Both the position numbers and the translations under genes were made by a program. This document shows, in pieces, positions 27,401 to 40,900 of a stretch of DNA of 64,000 nt (position 1 is its first letter; each line of letters begins with the position of its first letter). Under the pieces are notes generated by a model, which saw only the letters and a list, made by a program, of their open reading frames with translations, was not told the origin of the DNA and did not search any database. The DNA comes from Rhopalosiphum padi. Taxonomy: Eukaryota > Arthropoda > Insecta > Hemiptera > Aphididae. The DNA lies in NCBI RefSeq assembly GCF_020882245.1, contig NC_083598.1, positions 7,929,178 to 7,993,177 on the forward strand, given 5' to 3'.

Positions 27401-30400
27401 AAAAATTAACCTCAAGTAGCTCCACATCTAACAAATTGTTTACAAAAGTTCGAGTTTTGATTGGAATTTGTGTTCTAAAACACAAATAATAATAAGAACA
27501 GTTTATTCATTTAAAAAACTAGTTGCAGCATTTGATTGTATTTTATAAATTCATTGTTTCAACCTTATTTATCTCTTCATAGTTATGTAATAGTTATGAG
27601 TTTGTTCTGTTGTATATGTATCATGCTGTAGATTACGACTCGTATTACAATATTTTTAATAATCGTTTTTCATTTAAATTGTTTTTTTTTTTTTTTACAA
27701 TACATAGTAATGTAGTATATCGCAATGACTTTAAAGGTTTTAATTTCTACGAAATGAATCGAATGTATATTATCCTTAAATTGTAAGCAACGCTATTGTA
27801 GCCTAAAATATAACGAGTAATAAACTGATAGTGTCAAATTTAAATAATGTTATTTTTTTTCAATACTAAATATGAAATGTTTGGATTTTTTCACGTTCAC
27901 TTTTTGCATTAAAACGCTCGCAGTATATATATAGATTATAGATATATATGTGTATATATATGTATATATATATTGTACATCGTTCAATGTATCTAACATA
28001 AATCAATGTTTTTATTCTCTCTCATTTACATTAGTGGAGTAATAGTGTAATAAATCAGCCTTCAAATACGTTTTATGTTAAATTTTAAATGAAATACTTC
28101 CAATTCAAAAATTACTTTTTCGTTTGAATTCATTATAATATTATAAAATGTGAATTCTCTTTAACTCAATGATGGTAAAATTTTGTGATTTTAATCAAAT
28201 GTTTAAAACAATTCAAAATATTTAATTATATTAGTTCAAATGTCGATAAGTTCATAAAATAAATGAACATAAGTTTTTATATGTTTTTGATATGTCAACA
28301 ATATGAACATTACTCATCAATTTAAGTTTATTTGTAAATTAACCATTAAAATTATACAATATATTTATTTTATAAATTATTAAATATTTTGTTTAAAATT
28401 CTAAAAATAACTATGTAATCGATCTATTGATACACTTGTCGTAAATATTGAATTTAAAAAGGTTTTGATGAAAAACCATTTTTAATTTAGCTTTAAATTT
28501 TATTTAGATACTATTCACAGTTGAATATTGTGGATATTATGATTATGTACCAATTATTAGATTCTTATAGTTTTTATCGTTGTTGTGTTTTATATTTTTA
28601 AATTTTTCCAGTTAAATGTTTTACTTAAAAATAACCGTTGGTATCTTTTTATATGCACCATAATATAAATATTGGTCTTTTTATGTTTATATTTAAATAT
28701 GATTAGATTAATGAAAAATGATTTCTCTGGGTATTTTCGCAGCCACTCCACATTTTATATAAATGCGAATATATTAAAAAAATAAAAACTATTAAAAAAC
28801 ATTCCTTATATATTGAAACTTTCCAAAACAATATACATCTTCAAATAAACTGTCTCTACACATAAAAAATATGATTTTTGGTATTTTAACTTTCATTCGT
28901 AAAGTTAAATAATTGTAAATAGTGTTATTCTGCAGAAAATAAGCGTGTAAGTGTTTTACGTGAAAATACATTTCCTTGCACATTATTTTTATTTTATGTC
29001 ATCGTATAATTGCTATATTAATGCTGCAGTTATAAACTATAATTTAAAAACTTACAAGACTGTCGAACTCATGAACTTCATCTACTTCATTATTTCTTAA
29101 CTGACAACTATTGTTTAAAATACCGCGATTCGTCTTCTTCATATTTTAAAAACAATAATCCATTCGTCCATTGTCGTCGTTTTATTTCAGTGTACATGAT
29201 TCATTATAATGTTTATCATAAGCATAACTATATATAAGTACATATTAATTTAAACAAAAATTAATTATGTTTATTGTATTCTACACCCTAATAATAATAA
29301 TAATAATAATAACGATCCTGTGCACCAAGCACGTGTAGGCGGTCTGTAGGGGGGTGGGACTGTAAGAAATGATTAAAGTAATTAAATACGAGGGTTTGCG
29401 GTTTATTCTCGTTTAGTATGTGTATATAATATATTATTATTATGTACGGCCGTTCATGTACGTCCCCGACTTTATAGCTAGCTACCTCCTTATTTATTTA
29501 CACCTAAGTGTATATAAATATATAAATTATATCATTATATACCCATGTCGAATGGACGGTTCTAAATGTGGTTCGTGTTCGGGTTGGAGGTGGGTTGAAT
29601 AAAAACGATATATGTGTATAATATAACCATTCGTTTGTTTCCGTACATTTTTGGTAAATTCACCAGTGTTTTATCTTATTACTCCGAGTGCTAGTAAAAT
29701 ATTTATCAACATAACATAGGTACACGTACACGAGCAACGATTGAGCGTGTTACGTAGGAAATCGACTAGAGCTATGGGTGGACTGTCAATATTATACACA
29801 TACATATACATAATATAATTTAGCATGATGGCGTGAGCAATCAATCAAACAAATCGAAACTATATATATATATATATATATATGAACATAATTGATTTCT
29901 CGCAGAGAAATGTTTTAATATCAAGCAAAATAATAGGTGATATATGCAGAGACAGCTCCAGGGGGTCTAGGAGCCGCACCCTTCCCAGGCCCGTATTTCT
30001 AAAAAATTGTATATTGTTAAAAAAAACATATTATACTATCGACTATCATAGACACGTACGAGTATGTAGATATAGGTATGACAGTATGTACCTGTTATCT
30101 ATATTATGTATATTATGAAGAACTTACAATAATAAATTAATGTAAAATATACTATGATATTATTTTACTATATTTAAAACATTAATTGCCTAACACGCAC
30201 ATTTGAACATTTCTATATGGATTACGAAAATACCAATAATAATAAGAAAAATTAAAACTAAGGCCCTCCCCCCTATCCAAGTCTCTAAATCCGCCCCTGA
30301 GTTTATTTTTATTATGGCGTGATGGTATTGAAAGTCACAGTAACACATTTATATGCATTATCGATTATAATAAAATATATGTTTATGTATATAATCATAT

Positions 30401-33400
30401 TGTACGATAGCTAATAATTATTTCGTCACGATTATAATATATTATATGTACATCCTACATGGTTTATCTATCGGTGAATTTAATTCAACGTCTAATCACG
30501 ACCTCGCTCTCAACTAAGGCCTAGTATTTAGTCGGTTAATGCGGTCCCTTGACGACGATGATGTTTACTTTTGTGAAATATAATTTACTAGCTCACATCA
30601 CGAGTACCAGCCACATACAGACTAACGGTGCTTTACGGTCAAAGGACTTAACCCGTTTTGACGTCGTTGAATCCGCACTTTGCTCCATCAAATACTCACG
30701 TTTGTACAGGATGATACCTTAACATAAGAGATTGGTATTCTAGGAAAACTATAGCGTCTTACTATTTTAATTGCAAATGGTGAATATTTTTCGATCACGG
30801 CTATTTAGCAGTACATAAAAAGTGTACGTGTAGGGCGTAACACGCACAATTAATCTTATTAAGTGCCTGAAAATATACAACTTTAAATATGTACAGGGTT
30901 GATATAGAAAAAAAATTTAATTCAAATTATTGCTAATGATATTATATTCAGGTATAAATTATGCAAATTGAAATAAAAACGCAAGTTGTTGAAAGTAAAT
31001 TGTATAATCTAAAAAAACCACCCCGTATTTATATTATATATGTAGCTTATGTCTCGCAGTTATTTAGGTGGCCAATGTAAAGCTCACGTAAGGAAGACAA
31101 ATGCTACTCTTGAGAATTACACTTGCCCATTCATGCACACACACACACACACCCACACATTTATAACCTTTCGTAAAAACTGTCATCGGGTATATAGTAA
31201 GTATCTAGGGTCTCGGAAATCCGGGGGTCCACTTAAACTCTAAGCACCGCCGTCATTGTCGACGGACGATAATGTCCAATCTGGGAATCACTTCGGCCAT
31301 TATTCATGTCCGTGTGAACAGCCGACCGGCCACCTTACTTACATACACATATATACACACATATATATATCCTCCGCGATACCACTCCTGATTACCAATT
31401 CGAATTCCGTTCGATTTTCGTTTTTCTGATTTAATTTAGTTCTTCTTACCGCCTCATTCGTTGAAAACTACGAAGGCCACTGGAGACGTTTGTTCAAATT
31501 ATATATATATATAGTTGAATCCCAAATAATTTTTCAATAATTCCTCACGGTCGTTAACAAATGTTATGTTTCAAATACTGTTTTTAAACACGGTTTAAAG
31601 AAGATTAAACATAAATATCCACGCATAGAAAAATACAATCTTACTTTAAAACGATCAATACCGTCTTACCTTAAGGACAAATTTAGCACAAAGATCTGGA
31701 AGGAAGGTCATTATTAATTTGAATCCATGCTACACAAATATTTATCTTGAACATTATTCAATAAATTGAAATTACAGAATTATAAATTTCTATTATTTTT
31801 AATTTTTTATGCATATTTTGTAAATTTAAAATGCCAAAAGATTCGAGTAATTTTTCAAATTACAAAAATATATAGTTTAATAGTTACATTATTTTCAAGG
31901 TAATAAATTATTCTACTAGTATTAGTGCAATAGACTTTAATTTATAGTAGGTATAGTTGATTTCTCTATGAAAACACAGTAAACATAATTAAGTTAGTCG
32001 GTTTACTTGCACCCCATTGGAATGAAGCCAAGTTTTTACCCGTCTTATAGTAGTATAACTTCGGTCAGCTTCCTTCACAGGCATGTTCATTTTTAAATGA
32101 CCTATATAGTTAAATGATTAGATAAAATAATTCTTGAAAATAATTTGGAGTTATGTATGTGTGTGGATTTTACTCTAGGGGCGATGTTTGGCATCTTCTA
32201 TCGTGGATTCGTCCCTGGCTCGCGTTATACTGTTGAGCAAAAATATGTCATTATGTTATTCGTTGTATTTTTTCAACGTAATTGTTGGTAATGTTGTAGT
32301 TGATAAGATGCTTTTCAAATATTTAAAAGAAGTTGAAGAATTATGTTTCTAATTAATCTTAAATCCGAACTCATATTAAATATAATATAACTAGGATTTA
32401 ATCGTATTTAATTTTAAAAGAAAGTTCAAAATAGTATTTTATAACTTAGAATGCATTTAAATTTATTTTTAATATCTCCCCTCCCTGAAATATAATAACT
32501 ATCAAAACTTCGGTTTCATTATTAACATACACTATCGTAACGCTACGCACCATACAATAAGTGTTTCAATAAATATTTCACATTTTATTATTGTTTATAG
32601 ATTTGTTTAACAAGTTTTTTCCGCCCATCGTCAAAAGATATATCAATTTGCATGCATTTCCGATCATTTTATACTAGGTCTTGATTGATATAAAACTTTG
32701 TGATTTTTTTTTATATTCATTTGCTGTCACGTTACATATTAAAAAATAATCTTCGGGAATTCTATTGCAACTGCAGTGAACGAATGAGTTTTAAACTTTA
32801 TTGCGTTTTGGTTCGAGTACGTCAAGTAAACAGGTCTAACATAATATTGTATAATAACGATTCCTCCCGCTTTCTTCGAATTATAAAACTTTCCAACGGT
32901 GAATATTATTACTATGGAATTTACTATGTTTTAATATAACTTGTGAGTGAGTTATTTGTTTCACTGACTATTTCGCTTAAAATAAAAACTCATGGTTTGT
33001 AAGACATTTTAGAAAATAATTTGTTATAGAAAATTATGATGCGTGGTCTTGAATCCGTACAGCAGTTCTGCATTGTACTTTATAACTGGTTAAGTGCGTT
33101 ATAAGTAAATTAACTTTTCTCATATGTAAACGAAATCTGAGGGATTTTTTGAATATTAAATTATATCATATTGTTTATTTATAATTTATTGCATGAGCGT
33201 GTAATTTGATTAAGTGTGAATAATTGAAGATATACATATTTCATGTACGGTGCTCTATAATATGTTATATAACCACACTAGAACGTTTCATTTGACATGT
33301 GGAAATTTGTTGTTTTCGTTTTTTTGTAAACTTAGTACATAAAAATGATTTATAAAAAAATTTTTCAACGGCAATCCTGGTAAAATTTCATTGTGCGGTT

Positions 33401-36400
33401 GTTTTCGGAGTCTATATTCAGAACGTGACATTTATTTAAAATTGTTTCTTTTTTAACAATATCCATGTTTCGAATTTTTTAGCTATTATATATCTTATAT
33501 TTTTTGCAGTCTGGCGATATCATAAATTACACACTTTATATATATACGTATATATATATATATACAGTACTCCACGTTATTAATGACACGTATAAAGCAT
33601 CGTTATATTTGACACGGATACCTACTTTACAGCATTAGTGCTATTTTAAGACGACTTTTCGAGAGAAAAAAAATATCCTTATACGTAAAACAATAAATAA
33701 TGTAGAGTCGAAAAAAATCTGGACGTATAAAAATATGTTTTATACAACATGTTCGATAATACATTATGATGTATAATACGATTAGAATCGACCGCATTGC
33801 AATAGTAACACAAACATATCGTAAGCGAAAAGAAACTGGCAAACCGTAAATAAATATACGAATTTTTAATTAAAAAATAAAACATAATGTGAAAGCATTG
33901 TTTATCATTAGAAAATATTATAGCCTGATAACATAGCCTTAACCCCAACCACGGTAATGACCTAACCATTAACTTCGACCGCGGTCTAAAGTTTATTACC
34001 AATATTATATCCGCATAAAGCCGTAACGCACGTTTGAACATTATCGCAGCTTTATGCTCGATCGGACGTGTATAAACTTGATGTACATAGTTTGTTAACC
34101 GCGGTCATTGCCAAACTTCTGCGTCACTATGTTTTCGTTGAAATCATGTCGAAATTGATTTGGTATTGACGAGGAATTCAAATAATCTTGCACAGTGTAC
34201 CTAATGATAATAAGTATTAAAATATAATATATATTAAGTGCCGTGATTCATCGAATATGGTTACTCTCATTCTGTCATTTATAATACATTAACAGTAATT
34301 CCAATTTTTTATACATTTTAAGTGAACTAAAAAAATAATATATTAAAATCATTAGAGTTCTTTAAACAATTTAAAGATTGTCCTGTAGTGTTCCACATTT
34401 ATTTTTCAAATGAAAAACGCTTTTAATACGGTGAGACATAAGTCAGATGATTTTTATTATATCCACATAAAAATTCAAACGAGTAGTTTTTGAGTTATTA
34501 GCTTTGTGTATTAAGGATAATTAGATAACAAAAATTAAAGTATATTTAAAGTATAGTAAATACTAGATCCAAGATTAAACATATTTTTACATTAAATCCA
34601 TTCCCAAGAGTTATTATATTTAATATATATATACAATTTAATTTTAAAAACTCAGAAACAACACGGTCAAATTTCAATTTAGGTTTCTTCGACATTCTCA
34701 AAAAATATTTTTCTCATTAAAAAAAAAAAAAAATAAATTTGTTTCGCTACAGGGCACTATTAAAACTGTTTAAAAAATTTTGATGCTTGCAAATATATTC
34801 CAGAAGTACACTTAAAAGTTTCAAAAACAGGATTTGAATAAATTCATTATTAAAGGGAAAAAATGGTAGTGAATAAGTTGGTAATTTATCCCACAATACA
34901 ATACCTCGTTATACGCATATAGTAATAATATTTATCAAACCCTTTTACTGATTTTGTTTTTGTTTTTGTATTTTTCAGACTCTGGTCTACAGAGACGGCA
35001 TTTTGTTATCCGGCCCGTTATCCAGTCTTATTCAGCACTTGGTTCCCACCACCGATTATTACCCGGACCAAGCGTATCTATTCGCGTTCATTCTCAGCTC
35101 CCGGCTATTCGTGAAACCTCACGAGTTGCTCGCTAAAGTCGTGGCTGTGTGTCATGCACAGCAAAGGCTAGGTGATCAAGTATCGACCGCTTTAAACCCT
35201 CTCCACAAGGTACGTATACTAATTATAAATATTTAATACGTTTGTATCATGCATTATATACTCAAATATCTTAAGAGAATCTGTATGTTAGTTATATTTG
35301 TTGTTTCGACAGGTTTATAAGCTCTATGATTGTGAAGTTAATATAGATTAATGCTGTCTATAGTTTTAAATTCATAAACGTTAACATGTCATAGACACTC
35401 ATTAAATCATTAAACTCCTTTTATGATAAAATAATGCGGGATTAAATACTATAATAATAATATAATATATTATTAATAAAATAGAATTGCTGAAATCTTA
35501 GATATGCTTTAATAATTTAATTTTTAATCGTGCGTTGTATGCTTAATTTTATTAACTATTTTTTTATAGTATAATTTTAATTTTAATATAACACAAATAT
35601 CATCTAATTCATTTGATATATTAAAAAACTCAATTTTTAAATAGTAATTGAAATTTGTGAATTTTAAATTTATGGAACTTATTATATTTATAAACTTTGC
35701 TTTATAAGTCTTTGCTTAATTATTATTTTTTGATTAATATTTAATTTTTATGCAGCACATTCATTATCTCGTAATAATAGGTTATTGTCTAATGTATAAT
35801 TTTGATGTCGTTTAGTTAAATAACATTAAAATAAGTAAAATCGCCTAAACACGTTGTTCTGAATAGGCAATTCAGGTATAGGTGGTTGGTTGTAATTTTC
35901 CATTATTTAAAATAATAATAATGATACCTTTTCCATTGTAAGATTTCTTGACCTGTTTTAAAAACACGAATGTCTTACTCCAGTGCATATATTAATACAT
36001 TTATTATGTTCTCTAATCTATTGAGGCAAATAATGTCGTGATATTAAACAGTTGTTCAACATAAAATAAGAATAACATTAAAATTTTCAATTTCGAACGA
36101 AACGTATTTTCTATATATTACGAACACTACAATGACACGAATTATTAATAATAATATACCATACAAATATCGAATCGTTATTATTTAATAATTTCTCTTA
36201 TTCGCGCGTGTCAGTTTAAAATTATGACATAAATTAATATACAATGGTTCCACAATACATGCAAAATGAAGTTTCTTCTCCAATGAATCACAATTCAATA
36301 TAGTTTTTGGTTTTGCGTTCCTGATTTATTTATAATTATAAAAAAAAAAAATAATAAATATATTCACATGGTATTTATTTTATTATACTTACCGATTCAA

Positions 36401-37959
36401 GAATCGTGTGCGAGAGAATATTAATCTATTGGTATAATATTACTGTGATGTCATATAAAAAAAAAAGTAAATTAATTTAATTTCTTTGCTACTTCAGCTT
36501 ATCAGCTTGCATCAATCCGTTTAAAATACTATTGATATTTTTTTTTTCGTTTTTTTAGATTGATACCAATCTTATGTTTCTACAATAACTTAAGTGAATC
36601 CGTTGATAGATATATCATTAACTATTATATTAAATATTGCCTGTTGTCATGCGTATACGATTTTGTCGATTTAGTACCAAACGAACGTGCTAATATGTTG
36701 TCTAGCTATATAGACTGGCATTAGCGTTTTTTTTTTGAAATATTCACTAATTATAAAATTATATGCATTGTTCGTACTTATAATAATATTTAGGAAAAAG
36801 GATTATCATTTTATTTTTACCGTTAAAATATAAGAGCATTGTCGTCACGTTTCTATGTACAATACTATGATATAATACGAAGCTCGCACTCGAGTAATTT
36901 AAATACCACGCTATATTGTGTGTTTAAATAATGTCTTCTCTTCAGCGGGAGCAGCGAAATCTTTTAAAATGCTTTATGCAATAGACGAGATTCCAGACGA
37001 GTCATCGCTGCGTCGTTTCATCGCGTATATTTAATACAATATTTCACTAACAGCATTTTTTTGCAATTTGTTGATAACCGTAAAAGATATATATATTTCT
37101 AAAGTGGAAAAGAAAGAGAGATGTTTCCATATCCGTAAATATCTTCTCACCTTAGTATGCAAAAATAATTTAAATTTAAATATTGAATAAAAACTCTTGA
37201 TGAATAAGTACATATACTCATAAAGTGTGTTCAAAACATAATATGATATACGTAATGATTGTTATCAAATCGAACAAATTTCAGTAAATATATGTTAAAT
37301 TCAAAAAATACAAATCTGTGACCAACCTCACACTTAGGACATTTGATTCAATTCGACGAATTAGACCAAATTAAATTAAATTGAATATATAATAGTTGTA
37401 TAACACTTTTTAATAAAGATTTTTTTCTCTCCTACAGGATCAGTTGTCGCGATTCGTGCCCCGGTTGGTGCAACTGTTGGCCGAGTGGACGGACAAGTTT
37501 CCGTACGATTTCCGTGATGAACGGGTCATGGCGCACGTCCGGGAAATCACACATCAATGCGTGTCCGTCGAACCAGCTGTCCGGCACCAGGTTTCTGCGA
37601 TGTTGCAGACGCTATTGCACCGGCTCACAGCTCTCGACAAGTACGAGACTTTCCTGCAGCAGACTGGCACTGATACCACAGTTGGATCCGCTGATGCCCT
37701 GTCACCGGTGAGTGTTGCTCATCAATATATTTTTCACAATAAGTCGTGTCTAATTGTATGCAAAAAAATGTAGCATCCACTATTCTAGATCCTACTCTTC
37801 TGAGTTCGCAGGGCGTATTAATAATAATTAAGTCGAATCGATTAAGCTCAACCGTTATTATATATTTTTATATTGTCTCGATGATTGATATGGTATATTA
37901 TCAATTACCGTTCATACTCGGGAGGGCACTAAGTGATCGTAATTTCTTTGGATTCTTTT

Positions 37960-37990
<31 letters not shown>

Positions 37991-40900
37991 ATTGGTTTCC
38001 TATACATTTGATTAAATTTACCCATAATAAATGACAATTCGGTTTAAAATTAAGCTCAGCAGTCTCGTGCACTTAGTCCGTAACTTTGACTTAGATACAT
38101 TTCTAACAAATCCACTAGCCGAATTCACGTGCGAAAAAAAAATTATTCGACTGATAAATTTTGTGTATTGTATAATGTTTGTCTGCTACCGACCACTGCT
38201 CTATATACTATTATAACCACGCCAGTTATGACCACTGTAATCACCACTAAAGTTAAAATTGGTAGTTTAGAGAGTCAATGGGTTCCGTATACGCTCGGCA
38301 GTAAACGTCGTATGCTTTATACTAAGTATTTATGCGTTTCGTTATAGTATTCACCACGAGGTGTTACCTATAAGCACTCCACCTCCGATCCTCTGGCACC
38401 AAGCGTGAAATAGCGAACGCCGAGTGTTGTAGGTTAATATACGTTTATTATAATATTACAAACGATACGATGCTTATTTGTATTAATATATTATCGTTTG
38501 CCGCATGCATACGTGTGTGCTACGCTAGAATCACTAGATATATATCTACACGTTTATATCACTCCCGAGTCGCTGCAAATTACACTCCTCGTTTACCTTG
38601 CGGTACTTATAGATCCTCAAACCGATCGCGTTGTAATTATTATCCGTATACATATCACGCGCGTTTATAATTACCTACAATCTGAATGATGTACAGTGCG
38701 TTCGCTGTTAAATTTAGGGTTGGTTGTGTATAATGTCTCGTGGCTCACGCACACACGTCATTATGTATGCATGCCTGTATGCGCACATATTATACCCGGA
38801 AAGATGATCTATTTTTAACTTTTATACTGTCGTTTAAACTAGATATTTTATGCGTTCTCGCAAACCATGTTTATATATATACATTTACAAGATTTATAGT
38901 GTCATTAACTTATTTATTATAATATAATAACATAATATTACGATTTTTAATATAAAACAATAACAGATTTTAACTCTAATTTAAGTTTTTTTGACTTCGT
39001 TTAAATTTTTTTTTCATAATAGTGTTTAATACTATTTTATATGCCTAGCACTTATCTAGTAGGTACACATTATACTTGTACCCGAAATACCCCTTTTAGA
39101 TCAAAATGTAAAAATTAAAAATACTTCTTCTTGTCATTATTATTAAATATAATTTATGATTACTCGATTGTTATATCCCCATTGGAATGTGAATACCATC
39201 AATTAAAAGCGATCAGCTCTTTTAATGTCCATATTATGCGTTTTAATACAACTATAAAATATGCACATTTCAGACTATATAATATCACGTAACTACTATT
39301 GACGTTTATAATTTAATATAGTATCAGATATTTATGATATTTACACATCACTATAATGATAACATAGATTAATTTTCAACAACGCTATTGAAAATTATTG
39401 TGTTATTCCACGTCGATCGTTGTATGGTGTTTAATTGCATCATTTAAATATTTATATATGTAGACCAGTACACATTAGTTTTAGATATCTACGATTCTAC
39501 GAATCACGATAAATGCATCAGTGCATGTATTTGCTTGCATTAGGTCGAATTTAAAGCTATCTGTAAACATTAACAACAAATAAGTATAAACTAATCGTTT
39601 TAATACAATCGAAAAAAATTAATAAATCCGATCAAATTAAGTTTTGTGTAATTTCGACCAACCATTCATATTTTAATATTGCTTCTCTGAAATAAAATTT
39701 TAAATAAATTAACTTTTTAAACAATATGGTTTACATACTCATTACCCTGCTTTTGTTATTTAATAATGCTTTTATTCAATTTTTTATTTAAGAAATTTCT
39801 TATTATTGATTACTCTTAATACCATAACATTTTTATATGCTTAGACGAGCTTATAATATTTAGACAATACAAATTTCTTTTTTTAAGTAAGAACTACCTA
39901 TTTTTTTAGGTATATTAATAATCGGGAATTTTTTAAAAAACTTATTATATCTAAAACAAAATTCTAACGATTATTTTCCATATAATTTTTAAATTAATAG
40001 AATGGTTCTTTTTCATGAAAAACATCATATGAATATTATTAAATTATATCAAAATGCTAAGTATTTTATAGTATGGTTCTCAATAAAAACATTTTCAAAA
40101 ATCAGAATTTAAATGATTTCACGATAAGAAGGGAAACATGGTAGGGGGCAAGCATGCTTTGTAGATTACACTCTGTATATAGTATATCATTTTATATCGA
40201 GTTGGTATAATAAGGACGTACCCCGAGTATTTTCGCTGCGTCAGTGATCGAAAATATAAATCGCGCTATAATACACATAACTTGGCAAGAGTTCACAAGT
40301 ATAATCCAAATCTAATACGTACAGTGGATTTATATACCTGGTTCGTAGGTCCATGTATATGATACGCAGTTTCGAGATTTTTTTTATTAGTATTTTTTCT
40401 TCGAATTTCTTGAATTTTTCAAACTATTTTCTTTATACGTTTTCTCCACGATTTAATATGTACCCGAATGACCTACGACTGCAAGCTTAAATTAAATATT
40501 CTCTGCTCTCTGTTGTCCGATTGAAATATAATACCATACAAGCGTCATATATATTTTAACTGTATAGTAAAGGTCTTACAATGCTAACGGTTTAAACTTT
40601 AAACTTAATATAAACCGTAATTTTCGCAAAGCTGGGTATTAATTAGTTAGACGATTTTAAACAAATATGTTTCTAAATTTATATTGTTAACTAAAAAAAT
40701 CTAATTTCTAACTTAAGTTATTAATTTTGTTAACTAACTACCTACTACGTATCATAGTTAGAAATGTGTGAAATTTTGGGAATTAACTTATATTTTAGCT
40801 TAGTTGTTACGTTAACGTAACTACTTAAATTAGTTGATCAAAGTGATCAACTTGTCTATATTTAGGTTTTCGAGATTATAATACTGATGATCCATTTTAA

